From assembly GCA_026929865.2 (NCBI GenBank), contig CM049406.2, forward strand, positions 23,174,501 to 23,238,500: 64,000 nt of DNA, given 5' to 3'. The notes beneath the pieces are model-generated. The model saw only the letters and a list, made by a program, of their open reading frames with translations. It searched no databases and was not told the origin of the DNA. Positions 31,284 to 52,991 of the stretch are shown here, in pieces (within the stretch, counting starts at the first letter, position 1; every line of letters starts with the position of its first letter). The DNA is from Hyperoplus lanceolatus. Its lineage: Eukaryota > Chordata > Actinopteri > Uranoscopiformes > Ammodytidae. The position numbers and the translations under genes are program-made.

Positions 31284-32575
31284 TTTATTGACCATCAAAG
31301 CAATTGACAGTATTCAGATACAAATCATTCAACAATCCAATCAAATCCAACAGACATACAGTACAAATCAACCATTCAATTACACTATAAATACAGAACA
31401 TAGAATATAAAATGTATTGATCTTTTTTTTCTTCTTTCATTTTATTGTTGACTTATATTAAAATGGAGTCTGGTTTCAAGTGTGGATACTTAGTATATTA
31501 ACCTGAGGCAACTCAGCAGAGGCATTGAGGCGGGTTATGGTGTTTAACAGACACATACCTGGCCTTCAAGAATTGATATTGCTGTGGCTACAAACATCCT
31601 TCCTTTCACACATTTTGCTAATATTTTTAATCAAAATGGTACTAACAACCTGAGTGTGAACGTCTTATCTTTATTTTCTTTAACAGAGCTCATTCCGTCA
31701 CGTTAGCAAAAGTCTAAATTGTGTAGTAGACAGGAATATTTGCAAGAGTGACCTTTGATTGGGACAGCTCTACATCAATGGCCCATAAGTTAGATAGTAC
31801 ATGCATCCCAAACATGTAACAAAACCTAAAGCACTACACTGAGTTAATGCAGTATCCAGTCAAACCTCCCAGCCTTTTGGCTTCATTGGTCACATTATTC
31901 TGCATGTGCTGATCAGTACTGAAAAATCATTTGGAGTGTGTTACTGCCTATAACTGCAGACATTCGACATGAATGTGGTGAACACTGTAGTAAACCAAGC
32001 TCTAGTGTAACAAAATACACCAAACAGTACAAGGGGGGAAGTTTTAACACTGAAAAAAAGAGGAAATACTCAAAATTGTCAGTACAATTACAGAGTGCAA
32101 TCTTGGTTTCTTCAACTCGTCTCCTAATCCACATCCTTCTAGTTTGGAACCCAACCCAACATTTATCAGCCTCCCCTGGCCATTAGGGGTTCAAGTTTTA
32201 TCAGACATAAAATAATAAAAGTAAAAGGATTCCCCTTTTATTCTTTAGCGGCATGAATTTTCCATGAAGCAGCAAATCGATACATAAAAAAAAAACTAAA
32301 TGCAATCATGGAGGAAAATGCATGGGGTCCATTTTGAACCCATGGTCTCATCACAGGAGCTTCTCTTTTACCCTCCAGACAAAAACCAAAATCCCAAATT
32401 CAACAATAAAAGTAACTTATAACAAGAGTAGTCATAATAAAAAGGCATTTCAATTCTTTTTGCAATCTTTTTTTCCTCCTCTCTTAAATACAGTGATGCC
32501 AACAAACAGGCATTATTTACACCGCAACCTCCCCCACACACCCCTCTCCGGCCCGTGAAGAGAGGTGCGATGGTG
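31284..32575 (-). other. uck2: UCK2 3' untranslated region (inferred)
   Basis: After the UCK2 stop codon (32576) there is no coding frame for 1.3 kb. A minus-strand AATAAA (TTTATT at 31284-31289) is the likely poly(A) signal. The length is inferred from this signal only; nearer AATAAA-like sites could also be used. Confidence 0.45.
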
Positions 32576-35500
32576 TCAATGAGGTCTGCTGCTGGACTCC
32601 GATGTCCGCCGCTGACGTGGAGTGCTGTGGCCGTTCATGCAGCCGTTTGCGTGACGTTTGCTTAGTCCGCCGTTCAGAATGTCTTGGATGTGCTGTACTA
32701 TTAGGTTGATGGCCACTGCGGGGAAACAAGGAAGGGAGAGAGATGGTGACATGGATGGCTTAGAAGATTCCTCCACTGATGGACCGCTCAGATTTGTCCT
32801 CATCTTAAACATTTTAATCTTTAAAATCCACTTGACTATCAGATATCTCTAAGCAGCTTCTGCAGCCACAAAAAAATAATTCATACAGCTTTCAGAGCCC
32901 GAAGAGAAATTATCCCCAGCCAAATGCAAGGTCTGAGAAGAGTATAAAAGTTGCTCTTACCGAGATTATCTGCTCCCCTTGGAATTATCACATCCGCATA
33001 CTTCTTTGTCTAGAAGAAATAAAAAGATATATTCAAGGCTATGAAGTAATTAATAATGCCCTTTGATCAGACTATGTAAAAGATCCCTTAAACTTTTTTT
33101 TTTTTTTTAAAGTTTTTGCAAGATTTCACACATTTAATATATATATATATTTTGTTCTAAACAATTTGGCTGATAGTGTTGGGCTCAACTGCATATGCTT
33201 GTAAAATAGAAGCATCACTTACTGGTAAACAGAACTCTTCAAAGGCCGGTTTCACGAAAGTGATGTACTGAGCTAGCACTTGCTCAAGCTCTCTACCGCG
33301 CTCGCTGATGTCTCTTAACACTGAAATAGAAAGAGCACATCGGAAAGATGGAACATTAAATACTAGCCCTTTAACAAAAAATATAAGACAAACTCGCAAG
33401 CATGCAATTGTGACTTGAAATAACTCGCACTTGTGTTAAAATGTTCCTGCTGCAGAAAAATCTACTTTTATCTTTCGATTCTAAATCTGCAGCATTTGGA
33501 TTACTTTGATTTATCCCTGACCAGATTGGTCTGATATGTATACTTTAGTTAAGCGATGCACAATTGTTAAACCCGGTGTGGTTGTTAACCCAACTCCCAT
33601 CACACACCTCGGCGTGAGAGCCTCGTGTCTGGGTCTGTGTCAACAAACAGCTTCATCTGGAACAGGTCCCTGATTTCCTGTAAGTAGAACATGAGGATGC
33701 CCTCAAACAGGACCACGTCAGCCGGATACACTGTGATAACCTCCTCTTTCCTGGTACAACACACACAAGGTTTGTCAGTGGTCACATTCAGACGTGGCGT
33801 AAAGCAAATTTAAACTGATTAAATAGCTAACTGATATGCAGAAGACTCACCTGGAATGAGTGACAAAGTCATAAACTGGGATCTGGACCGTCTTCCCCTG
33901 CAGGATCTGTCTGAGTGTTTGCAATACCAGCTCATTGTCGAATGCATCTGAGGAAAAAAAACATGCAAATACTTAGTTGCGATCTTCACAAAATGTCATA
34001 TCATTTGATCCCAGCTTGGAGGGTGCCCACTGACACATGGGCAGGGCCCACCACATTTGGTTAACCCAGGAATTCCCTTTTGAATAACAGGTGCCGAGTT
34101 CCTCCACTGAGCCCTGGAGCAGCTGCCTCCTGGAAAGGCCTGCTGACGGTGGGGATTTAAAAATCAGCTGAGAAAGGAAGCAGGAGCTAGAGGGGGCAAA
34201 GTCAGACTCCAAAAATGGAGTCTTTGCTTCTGCCAAAAACACAGTGGAAGGAGTTGTCAAGGTGCCAGCAAAGCACGTTTAAATATAGAAGTCTTTTTAA
34301 AAAGTGTTTTATCATCTTTACCATATGCTTGCTTTAAATTGAAAATTTCCTCACCTAAGCCCCACTCTTGCATCTGTGTAGCCCTAAAGCAGCCTCAGCT
34401 CTTATCACATCAGCATTTAGTTAGCAAAGTGCAGTATGTGAAGTATTTGAGGCACATGAAATCTGTGTCATTTTGTAAACATGCAGCAATGCCATAATCT
34501 AACTGGAGCTGCTAAACCCCACACAGCGCATGAGCTGTACACCACCAATTATTCAGCCTCTGCATACCTGGATGATCAAAGTTGAACTGGCCCTTCAGAG
34601 CCTTGGCCTTTTGCTCTGGAGTTAGCACTTTGTAGAAACTGTCCTGGCTGAGGATCACCACCTGGCGCTGGTGGTGGTCAATCTTGTTCTGGCCCAGCAG
34701 CTCCATGATCTTCTCACACACTGAAGACTGCAGAGACAGACAAATGGACAAAGGACAAAATTGACTATCGGAGGTGGTCACTAGATGGGAAAATGGGATG
34801 ATCGAGAAAACAGGAAATCGGCTGGGTAATCTCCATCCCTGTATGAGTCAGTTTACACGATTGCAGGTCACCCCACCAATGTTTGCCCACGCTGACCTTC
34901 CCGGCTAAATGAATCTCATACCCTGTTGCTGACAGGACATTCTCCCGCAGCCCGAGGCTCTGTTTCCTTTGTGTCCACGAAATTGTGCGACAATGAATTT
35001 GAACGCCCCCACTCGGGAGTCAAATGCAACAATTTCAGACAAAAGATCCAATCCCAGTGATATTTTATCACGGCAATCTACAGTGTCCGCTAATGAAAAT
35101 TTCTAACGCCAAAGCTATAAAGCTGATAATACATTGTTGTACTCATTCTTAAAGTAAATGGAAGCCATTTTACTTGTGCAAAATCCAAAAGCAGATACTT
35201 TTCATTCATATCATTGTAAAATAATTGCTTTTGCTTTTCTACTGTTGCCATTCTAACCAATTGAGGATAACTTTATATTTATCATTTTGGTAATATAATG
35301 TTATTGTTGAAAAGGTGATCAATGGTTAACTTAAAATGATGCTTAAAGTGATCAACATAACATGTTAACATTTCTTCAAGCAAATTAATGTTTTTTTGCC
35401 TAAACAAAGAAATGCCAATCTACCTTTAGACAAAGCATCAGCAGTGCCAATATGAAGATACTAATCAACCTGTACTGCTCAAGTTTGGAGTCAAAACAGT

Positions 35501-36863
35501 GCTGACAACCTTTCCTACAGTCCCTTGTAGAGGAGTTAACAGAAGGCAAAGCAGTGGCTTAGTGTCAGCGTGCTGCAATCTGGGGCAAAGTTGGGAGGCG
35601 GACAACAAAATAGATGGGAGACACGCGAGTCTTCGCCCCCCGTATCCAAGTTTATGATCGACCTACACTGCAAATAAAACCGGAAACATAAGCACAGTCG
35701 TGAAAAGCAATGTTTTAAAAAAGTCCCTTCCTTGGCTGTGACTTTATAGGAATGTGTGTGTTGGTGCTGGTAAACAAGAGTTGTGATTTCCGACGTTGAG
35801 AACAATAACAGACATCGAATGACGTCTTCGAAAAATATCTACGTCCGTGAGTGAATTAACCGGAGCTAGGAGGAGGGACGGCGCCAGCGTCATCGTACTG
35901 CTGGCGCTGTAATGTCCCGGGTACTGCCCATGGACATATAAAGACTGCCCACGCAGGTTCCGGTAAAAGTCAAACCAGGGAGGCAACACAAACCTGTCTA
36001 ACGGTTTGTTTTAATAAAAGCCCGCATCTGTCTTAATACATCTAGGTGTGTTGTACAATACACTACCGTGTGCACTGCCAAGTAGATTCACTTTAGTTTT
36101 AAACGTTAACCACACAGAACAAAGACGTGAGCGCGATGGCTTCCGATACGTCTTTGTTATCATTCAGGAGACCAACATATAGGTTAACGTTATTCAACGT
36201 CATCGGTTATGTGAAGTTACTCTGAATAAAAGCTATCGTTAACGCTATGCAGCGGTCATTTTCTTATAATATAAAAATGCTTTAATGTTATCATCAATAT
36301 GTTCAATGTCGAGGAAATGTGGGTCACATTGTTGTTTACAAACATTTCTGATAGCCTGAAGGCGAGCTAACACCGGCTAGCACCAGCTTTTGTTCGAGCG
36401 TGATGGAATTTAGCTCGGCGGCTACCTTAGCTAACACATCATGGTCTAATTTTAGTCTGTACTGCTAACGACCGCCATCACATGTGAAATGAAATATGTG
36501 CAATTGAATGAGAACAAAGACCAACAACACGAGCGATGGACAAGATAAGCCGTGCTGAGAAAAACCGGTTCCAGTGAGGAGCTGGATGGTTGGGTTAGAC
36601 ATATGACGGAACTGTCAATCACACGCTCAACACTGCGACGTTGAAGCCACGCGGTCAACCAGCACCCAGTTGCCGATCGACCCTCAGCCGGGATTTACAT
36701 CAAAATAGGACCATGACAATTCGCGAAAACTGCTTAATTTGATAGCTAGGGAGCTAACCTTGCCGCTTGCAGTGCCTCCGGCGACACCAATGAGAAAAGA
36801 CTGTCGAATAACGTTGCCGTTCTCGCCGCGGTCGCTCAGGTGTGTTTCACTGTCCCCGGCCAT
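32576..36863 (-). CDS. uck2: Uridine-cytidine kinase 2
   Basis: Phosphorylates uridine and cytidine to UMP and CMP in pyrimidine salvage, in the cytosol as a tetramer. Seven exons (minus): 36863-36759, 34727-34568, 33947-33851, 33750-33608, 33320-33223, 33009-32961, 32715-32576. They join to 263 residues (human 261). The P-loop [11 protein letters not shown] crosses the exon 1-2 junction. The substrate-binding region has SQDSFYKVL and [21 protein letters not shown] is the Walker-B-like strand, and [12 protein letters not shown] is the lid region. The C-terminus ends SESSSRPH as in vertebrate UCK2, which separates it from UCK1. The start Met lies in a short GC-rich first exon opposite the ALDH9A1 promoter. 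All introns are GT-AG; intron 1 (2.0 kb) has no recognised repeat. Confidence 0.96.
34728..36758. other. UCK2 intron 1
   Basis: Two kilobases with no supportable gene. The segment 35820-36700 is richer in CpG than the rest of the intron and lies close to the first exon, so it may carry promoter-proximal regulatory sequence. No specific site was recognised. Confidence 0.4.
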
Positions 36864-37530
36864 TCTTGCAGTGTCCCGTCAGCGCTGCTGAGCTCGAGGA
36901 TCATTGTGACGGAGCTCCTCCCACAAAACCACCCCTACTGTTACAAATACGCAATTTTATTCATATATGTGTATTTAGATGCATTTGAAATAGAGTTTAT
37001 ATAGTCTGTATCCAAATTAATTAATATTTTGTAAATAATATTTTTATATTTCACATTTGTGTTTGACGGTAAAAGTATCCAATCGTCTGACACGCTGCCG
37101 ATGGCTGCGTAACCTCCGCAACTTTGTCCCTCCCCCTGCGCGAGCCTCAGTAGAATAAAGTAACGTTAGCTGCTGAACATTGTAAGAACTGTTATTTAGA
37201 TTCACAGCTTTTAAAACGACAGTGTGAAGAGCACATTTACGTAAGTTTGACAAGATCCAAATACAGTAGTGAAAAGTCGCAAATGACAAGGCGGGGGAAA
37301 GTAGCTACTAAGAGTAGGTAGCTGCCACCGTGTAACAGTTAAGTGCTCTGAACTAGTGTGGCTAACCAGTTTTAACTAGTTAGTTTATGTTGGTTGAGTA
37401 AGGTAAAAAACCTAGGTCCAAAAAAACTCCCTTGATGTTTTTTCTAATATTGTCGGTTTTGCTGTAATGGAGTGACAGTGTTGTTGTGCAGTTGTCGGCT
37501 GAATTTCGAGTTACAGAGCCACTTTTGAGC
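36864..37530. promoter_or_regulatory. Candidate bidirectional promoter between UCK2 and ALDH9A1
   Basis: The two start codons are 667 bp apart on opposite strands with no gene between. The outer parts near each gene are GC-rich, and the centre (about 36950-37070) is AT-rich. I see no convincing TATA box at a proper distance for either gene. Shared regulation is inferred from the geometry only. Confidence 0.55.
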
Positions 37531-46404
<8,874 letters not shown>

Positions 46405-46667
46405 GACACACACATATTGAGAGGAAGATGGAGCTGTAACACTGAACCAGAGACCGAAACAAGACAGGCTGGAACCAGAACAGCTCCAGGACTCAGGGAA
46501 AGACCATCAGACGTTCTGGGAGTTCTGAAAATGAGCCATAGTATTTGTCAGTATTTTAAATGTTAGACTAAGATGAATGGGTACGACAACATGAAATAGT
46601 AAAACATTTGACATTTGTATCTGATACAGATTTTAATTAGCATTATCATATGTGCCAAATGGATCAA

Positions 46668-46673
46668 ATTAAA
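46668..46673 (+). terminator. ALDH9A1 poly(A) signal (ATTAAA)
   Basis: ATTAAA lies 264 bp after the ALDH9A1 stop codon and just before the convergent HORMAD1 3' end. It is the best signal in this stretch. Confidence 0.5.
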
Positions 46674-46815
46674 GTTGATTCTTAGCTGAACCTTGATTGA
46701 TTTCTGCTATTAAAGCATAGGTATGAGTGATACACGATTTGCACTATATGTTGTATATTCTTTGCATAACATTTTTACAGCATTAGAATTAGCCATCCAT
46801 GTTTACAAGTAAAGC

Positions 46816-46821
46816 TTTATT
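46816..46821 (-). terminator. HORMAD1 poly(A) signal (AATAAA on minus)
   Basis: TTTATT on plus, 280 bp downstream of the HORMAD1 stop codon. With the ALDH9A1 signal about 140 bp away, the two genes end tail to tail with almost no spacer. Confidence 0.5.
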
Positions 46822-47100
46822 TTCTCAACTATACAATCAATATATTTTATACACAATATTAGAAAATGAAGCACTTTCAATCTTGTTTTAAATAAATGTT
46901 CATGTTCAGTTTTGTACAATGTTGTCTAAACTGTGACAGTAACAACCTGCTTTGTGCATATGGATAATAATGTAAGAAATCTATCTTAACACATATAATT
47001 TAAATAACAGAACATTAAACAGTGTTAAACTTTGCCTTGAAATTAATAAATAGTTCATGTTTGTGTTCACATAGCTGACAAAGCTTTGTCCGTGTTGTGG

Positions 47101-49841
47101 CTACACTCTGCTTTTCTTCCTTGACAGTTTTTGTGCAGCTCTCCTTTTCTAAGATTGAAAGAAAACAAGATTATGTTTCTTAAAACTTCTATTACAATTA
47201 AAGAGATGCTCTAAATGTTTTATTTTTTTTATGTACCTTTGACAAAGGTCTTGTAGGTTTCTTGAACTGTGCAGACTCTGTTCAAAGGGAAGTCAGCAGT
47301 GATAAATGGATAAAATGGGATGTTGAGTCATGTAACAGTGGCAGCACATACAGTAGACTTACCGTCATCAGAAGGGAGATCCTCTTCGTCATGTTTTTTC
47401 TTATGGGTACCCTGTAAACAGATGTGTACAGACAATAACGATAAACTAAGAGCAGACTGAAACAAATATGTTACATGAGATAACTAACAGGCCTAGTTCG
47501 ATTTAGTGCCATCCAGAAAACCCTAGCAAAGGCAGAGGGAAAAACCTTGTTTACAGTGAGACTTTAAATGTGGAGTCAGTGATTCTGGAGAATGCTTGTT
47601 ATCAAAATCGGGGATATCTCCTCACGATCTACTACCTGTCTGTACTACAGTGAGCCCCCTTTGTTTACAAACCTTTTTTTTTACATACCAGTTTACAGAG
47701 CGTAGGCTGTGTATTAAAACCAGATTTTTATTAGCATACACACGGTACCGACAGCCAGGTAGCAGATTGTGAGGAGATATTCACTGATTTTGACAACGAG
47801 CGTTCTCCAGAATCGCTGACACCTTAAAACAATATAAAAATGAAATCCAGCTCTTGAAAGGTCCAATTTCTGGACCCACCTCAATCGTTCCCCTATCTGA
47901 ACCCGGCTTGGTGTCCCTCAAGTGGTTCCCCTCTTGAAGCTTCATCAGCCGGCCTTGTTCCGCCGACACTCGCACCCTCAGGGAGTGGAAGGCTGTCTGC
48001 ACCTCCCCTACCATAAATTGCACCGCCATGCCTTCAAACCAGAGGCTGTCACATTCGCCCTCTTTGAAGCCTGGTGGTTGGTAGTTGGCAGGGGTGACTT
48101 AGAAAGAAGAGCACAGACGAGATATGTTCACTACGCAACGCAAACAAATTACATTATATTTTTCTTTGATTCTCATTTTGTTTCCCTGAGACATGAATGG
48201 GACTTACTGTCGTCATAATAGTAGAGCTTCATGGTGAGGTACACATTGTTGGGGAGGGTGTCCAGGTTCTGCATGAGCAGGAAGAGCTTCCTGATGAGCA
48301 GCACCGAGGCTCTCTTAGTGTCCTCCAACGTCACCTGCATCTCCACATCGTTGTTCCTGCAGTGTCAATGGAGGTTATATCACCATCAGTTCAATCGTGT
48401 TTGTGGAGGTCCGATCTAAAATACACACGATGCAAACATAGAGCTTCTGTCCAAACCTGACTATGTCCATCTGTGGCCCCTTCTCTGTGTATTTGAATTT
48501 GAACTGGTATGACTCAATAATGCACTGCAGAAAAAGAGAAAATAAATAGAAAGGTTTGATCAGACTACACACTGGAAATATGATTAAACAAATTATGCCA
48601 ACAGTGTGTTTCTGTTCATAATATATTTTTAATCAATATTTTTTTTTGAATTTTATGGAAGAACTTACATTGGGCTCCTCTGGATTGGTGTACACCTAGA
48701 TTGCAAAAACAGTTATTATTTTAGTGTTTTTTCTCTATGTAAGTTATGTGTGTATACTATAAAAGTTGCTTTTGAGTGACTTACCCCAATGAACACAACC
48801 TGTAGCTGTTAGGAGGGCGACATTGAACAATATTAAAAAAGTGGCAACGTTGATGGAAATTGCAGACAAGATGAAACATGACTTCTCAAAGTATTCATAA
48901 GTGCATTAACTTACATAATGCTTCTCTAATGCATCGAAGCAGCCCATCATCCTGGAACAAATGAGGGTGAACAGTGTCATAACATCAGTTAGATGCCGCC
49001 ATACTTGAGTACTACTGTACATCCAGGGAGCATTAGGGCAGGAATATTTTAATTACCATTTCACAACTTTGCTGGCACCTTGGGTGTTGCAGTCTTCACG
49101 CAAAACCTTGATGCACAAATCTGGTGAAATGGCAAAACACACATAAAAAAACTGAATTTATTATTTTCCTTTAAAAAGAGAAAGTAATGATTACAAACAC
49201 AGCCCTGTAAGAAGTTTTCAGTCACTACTTTATGTGTTTGCCATGTCTGAAATGTTATATTTTATTTTTTAACATGGTTTAACAATACAGCTGGAATTAC
49301 TACTGTTGTATGTAGGAAAACTTGTGTAATGAATGTATGAAATAAGTTAGTTCTATTCCTATTAGGTGGTCCATGCATACATTTCCCATCTTTTCCTCAA
49401 CTACTAATATATTTGTGGTAAATCATGTTCACCTTCCAAATATCTGGACCTGTACGCATCCTCTGGAAAAATCCCTCTGAGGTATGTGATGGAGGACACT
49501 GCCAGGGCCATCATCCTCTTCACGAAGACAAGGGACTCTGTCTCGGTTTTCATGTCATTCAGGAATAACCCTGTCCACTTCAACATTTAAAACATACATT
49601 AAGACGTTTTATACAGAGAAACATACAGGGAAGCGTTTCAGCTAAATTTGACGTGTGACTTTGGTGGCCATATGGTGGCGCAATTGTCTTCCTAAAGTAT
49701 CTTCGAGAAAAGACTTGGGGATAAAATCATGTTACCCATTGACTCATAAACACACAAGCTGAATAAATTAATTGGTAAAACATATTTTACCTCAGCGGTT
49801 TCTGCCTTGCTCTTCCTGGTGCACATCTTTCCGGCTGCCAT
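47101..49841 (-). CDS. hormad1: HORMA domain-containing protein 1 (meiotic axis protein)
   Basis: Binds unsynapsed meiotic chromosome axes and supports double-strand-break formation and synapsis checkpoint. Twelve exons (minus): 49841-49791, 49577-49433, 49120-49057, 48951-48915, 48805-48785, 48695-48669, 48524-48457, 48356-48208, 48097-47880, 47411-47363, 47277-47237, 47148-47101; all phases close to 305 residues. HORMA landmarks: [60 protein letters not shown]. The C-terminus is basic ([20 protein letters not shown]), a likely nuclear signal. Human HORMAD1 is 394 residues; the shortening is in the disordered C-terminal part. Exons 4, 5 and 6 are only 37, 21 and 27 nt. The last three exons are less certain than the HORMA region because that part is poorly conserved. 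Confidence 0.9.
47564..47826. mobile_element. GTGGAGTCAGTGATTC-type MITE in HORMAD1 intron 9
   Basis: TTAAATGTGGAGTCAGTGAT at the left and the inverse of TTAAGGTGTCAGCGATTCTG at the right form the TIRs, continuing as GGAGAA. TTAA at both ends suggests a TTAA-target transposon. A degraded second copy is at about 26345-26544; both share GCCCCCTTTGTTTACA. Confidence 0.6.
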
Positions 49842-50679
49842 TTTTCTCCTTTTGCTAGGTATCTTTATGCTAACGGTTAATTAACCTAGCTAACCAGATG
49901 AATGCACATTAACATCAAATCTCAGCTAACACATCACACGATTAAAATTGGTGTATTGCTTCTTGTCCTACCAGAATAATTATTGATATATTTGCCGTGT
50001 TCGCCGTCTTAAGAAGCTTTTTTTAAATACGAATAAATAGTGGGCTCAAGATGTTACCCGAACACATAAAAGTAACTGAAAAAAATGTATCTCTTAATTA
50101 ATTTTTCCCGCCAAAACATATCCACAGTGATCGTACAGTCGGCTGTCTACAGTAGGTTACATCAAAGGAGCATTTGATTAAATAGCTGAAACCAGAGGAG
50201 AGTTTGGAGGACATTTATCAAATGGGTATAAGTAAACTTGGCGATGTAATAAATATTATTATACATTTGTTTTATTACTGAATTACAAATTATTTTACAC
50301 TTAATCCAAGATAATGTGTCTAAGGCTTTAGGAATTGTTCTGACATAAAAGGCAGCAGGCCTACATTCAGACAGTAGGCTATCTGGAAGATTTAAGGAGC
50401 ATTTGTCAAAGAAAGCATCTGATATGTGCTGTAATTGTCCACTGATGTAGGCTAATATGTGATTAATATAAGGGAATCTAGTACCTAAAATGCTATATAA
50501 TCTTCAAAATATATAGGCCTAAGGCATTGTAGGCTAACACAAAAACAATTAAACGTATATACTACCTGACTCGACAGGCTTACTAACACCACCAAACAAT
50601 ATAATGACCCCAACAACATCTCACCTGTTGCTGGGTTTGAAATAAATGGTCCTTTAGAAGAGTGATGTAAACTGTATTC
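49842..50679. other. HORMAD1-PRDX1 intergenic region
   Basis: This is the HORMAD1 upstream region and PRDX1 downstream flank, AT-rich, with no gene or bounded repeat. No TATA box is evident at HORMAD1. Confidence 0.5.
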
Positions 50680-50685
50680 TTTATT
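50680..50685 (-). terminator. PRDX1 poly(A) signal (AATAAA on minus)
   Basis: TTTATT on plus, 319 bp downstream of the PRDX1 stop codon; it predicts a 3' UTR of about 340 nt. Confidence 0.5.
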
Positions 50686-51004
50686 TCAGTGATAGAGCAT
50701 TTTTTGTTCACTCTAAACAAAAACAAATAAAAAACTAAAAAAGGTAGTAACATAGACATTAAGTTCAGTCCGACAGTGAAAATAGCATACATTGTCGCAA
50801 CATAATTACACAGGTGTATACTTTGGTCTTAATTAAGTGCTCTATTCACATCATGGACGATAAAACACACACAACATGTTGACTACAAAAACTGTCTACC
50901 AACCACGACCCTTGCAGGCACAGCGGTTGACATAAATATTGTTCTCTAGGTAATCTCTAAATGAAATCTCCTACAGCAAGCAGCAGACACGGGCCTTGGG
51001 CTTA

Positions 51005-52991
51005 TTACTGCTTGGAGAAGAAGTCTTTGCTCTTCTGGACGTCAGGTTTGATGGTGTCACTTCCTGGTTTCCAGCCGGCTGGGCAGACTGAAAAGATAAG
51101 CATGTAATGAGACCTGGCCCTGGTAGACTTGTGTCACATGTATAACCTCTGTCAACTTAAAGCAGGGAAATGCATCAAAAGTTTGGTTTTGTTATGTGTA
51201 TTTGTGCTAGGTAGACCCAAAATCTACTATACTACTACATTGAGTCTACATTCAATTTTCTACTTGTTGTAAGGTTTATGTGAACGTAAACGGCGCTGAT
51301 AATATCAACCTTTGAATTTGGCCCTTTCTGACTTATAAAGCCTATACTTTACTTTAGCGACTAAATGAAAAAATTAATTCATATCGGGTTCATGGGGTGC
51401 AAGGTAGCCTAATCATCATTAAATCAGTCACACTAAAGCACATTTTCAAGCAACCTCGCTATCATCTAGTTAATGAATGGTTTAATAAACTCAAGTTCAA
51501 TGCTCGAGGACACAGTGAATTACATTGCATGCATTAAGGCGCCGAATATTGGTGCTATGTTACCGCAGTACCTTACCTTCTCCGTGCTTGTCGGTAAACT
51601 GAAATGCTTGGACCAAACGCAAGGTCTCTTCAACAGAGCGCCCAACAGGCAGGTCGTTGATGGTGATCTGTCTCAGGATGCCCTTGTTGTCAATGATGAA
51701 CAGACCCCTGAAATACAGGAAAAGTGCACCACGTGAGCCTCCGAACAATCCAGAAAAGAACTGTAAGTGAAAGCAGATATCCACCATGTTCCCCTCTCTG
51801 CCTGAGGCATCTTTTAGGGTGGTGCATTTAATAAAATAGGTTAAGAATAGTGTAAAATCACACTTGAAGCTAAAGCACCGGCAAATAATGATGTCTTTAT
51901 CCTTATAAAAGCTCAAACTATTGAAAGAATACTTCTATTTATGCTACACTCTACATTGAAGCAAATAGCCCTTTAATCCATCATTTATTGACTCACTCTC
52001 ATGTAATATTATTATAACACTGTTAGGAGAAACATATTTATCTCACTCCATAATGTAATGAGTGACCCAAAAAGTTGTTATATTATGGCAAAAGGTTATT
52101 ACATTACAGACTCAGCATTTTGTTCCATTATGGAGCAGTTATTACATTTTGGGTTTGATAAAAAAAAAAAGTATTACACTATGGGTTGTTACAGGTTGTT
52201 GTAACATGTTGGACTCTTACAATCCTGTCTAAACTTTATCGAAGCATACAGAAAACACCCTAACCCTTTTTTAAGTTGTGAGACCCACCCACCTGTAGGC
52301 GATTCCCTCATCCTCCTTCAGGACACCGTAATCTGTGGAGATGGTGCGCCGCGTGTCGGATACCAGGGGAATCTTCATGGTACCAAGTCCGCCCTGCTTA
52401 CGCGGTGTGTTGATCCTTGGAAGAAAAAATAATAAGAAAAAAAATTAGGAGTTTGCAAGGGTGATTCCAAACAATCAATGTGTGTGCTTAATACAAAAGC
52501 ATTGTAACTACCATGCAAAATGGGAGAAGTGTGAGTCAACGGAGGCGGCGACGACCTCACAGCCGATCTTCCTGAAATCCTCGGCGGCGTCGCTGAATGC
52601 GATGATCTCAGTTGGACAGACAAAGGTGAAGTCCAGGGGATAGAAGAAGAAGACAACATATTTCCCTGCATCAAGGCAAAAAGAAACAAATATGGCTATT
52701 GGGTTTGTCATGTGTAACAGTAGCCATGGTAATAACAGGCTAATTCATTCCGGTCTTTAGAAGTGTAAATTAATTTCTATTCAATGCATTTTGGGATCAC
52801 AGAGCAGGGTATCACAGCCTAGAAGAGAGCGTCATCAAAGTGAATCCACCACTCAACAGAGGATGAGACGCAGGTTGAGGTTTACCTCTGTAGTCCGACA
52901 TCTTCACGTCCTTGAACTGTCCGTCCGGCATCACCGCTTTGGCTGTGAAGTCCGGAGCCAGCTTTCCAATCTGTGCCTTGCCTGCAGCCAT
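51005..52991 (-). CDS. prdx1: Peroxiredoxin 1 (typical 2-Cys)
   Basis: Thioredoxin-dependent reduction of hydrogen peroxide and alkyl hydroperoxides in the cytosol. Five coding exons (minus): 52991-52886, 52665-52512, 52415-52293, 51707-51577, 51087-51005; 198 residues. The peroxidatic Cys is in DFTFVCPTE (exon 2 of the coding set) and the resolving Cys in [11 protein letters not shown] (last exon). [10 protein letters not shown] carries the GGLG motif linked to sensitivity to over-oxidation; the C-terminal YF pair of human PRDX1 reads FF here (KDFFSKQ). [25 protein letters not shown] matches cytosolic PRDX1/2 rather than PRDX3 or 4, since there is no signal or transit peptide. A noncoding first exon is inferred at about 54202-54250. 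Confidence 0.95.
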
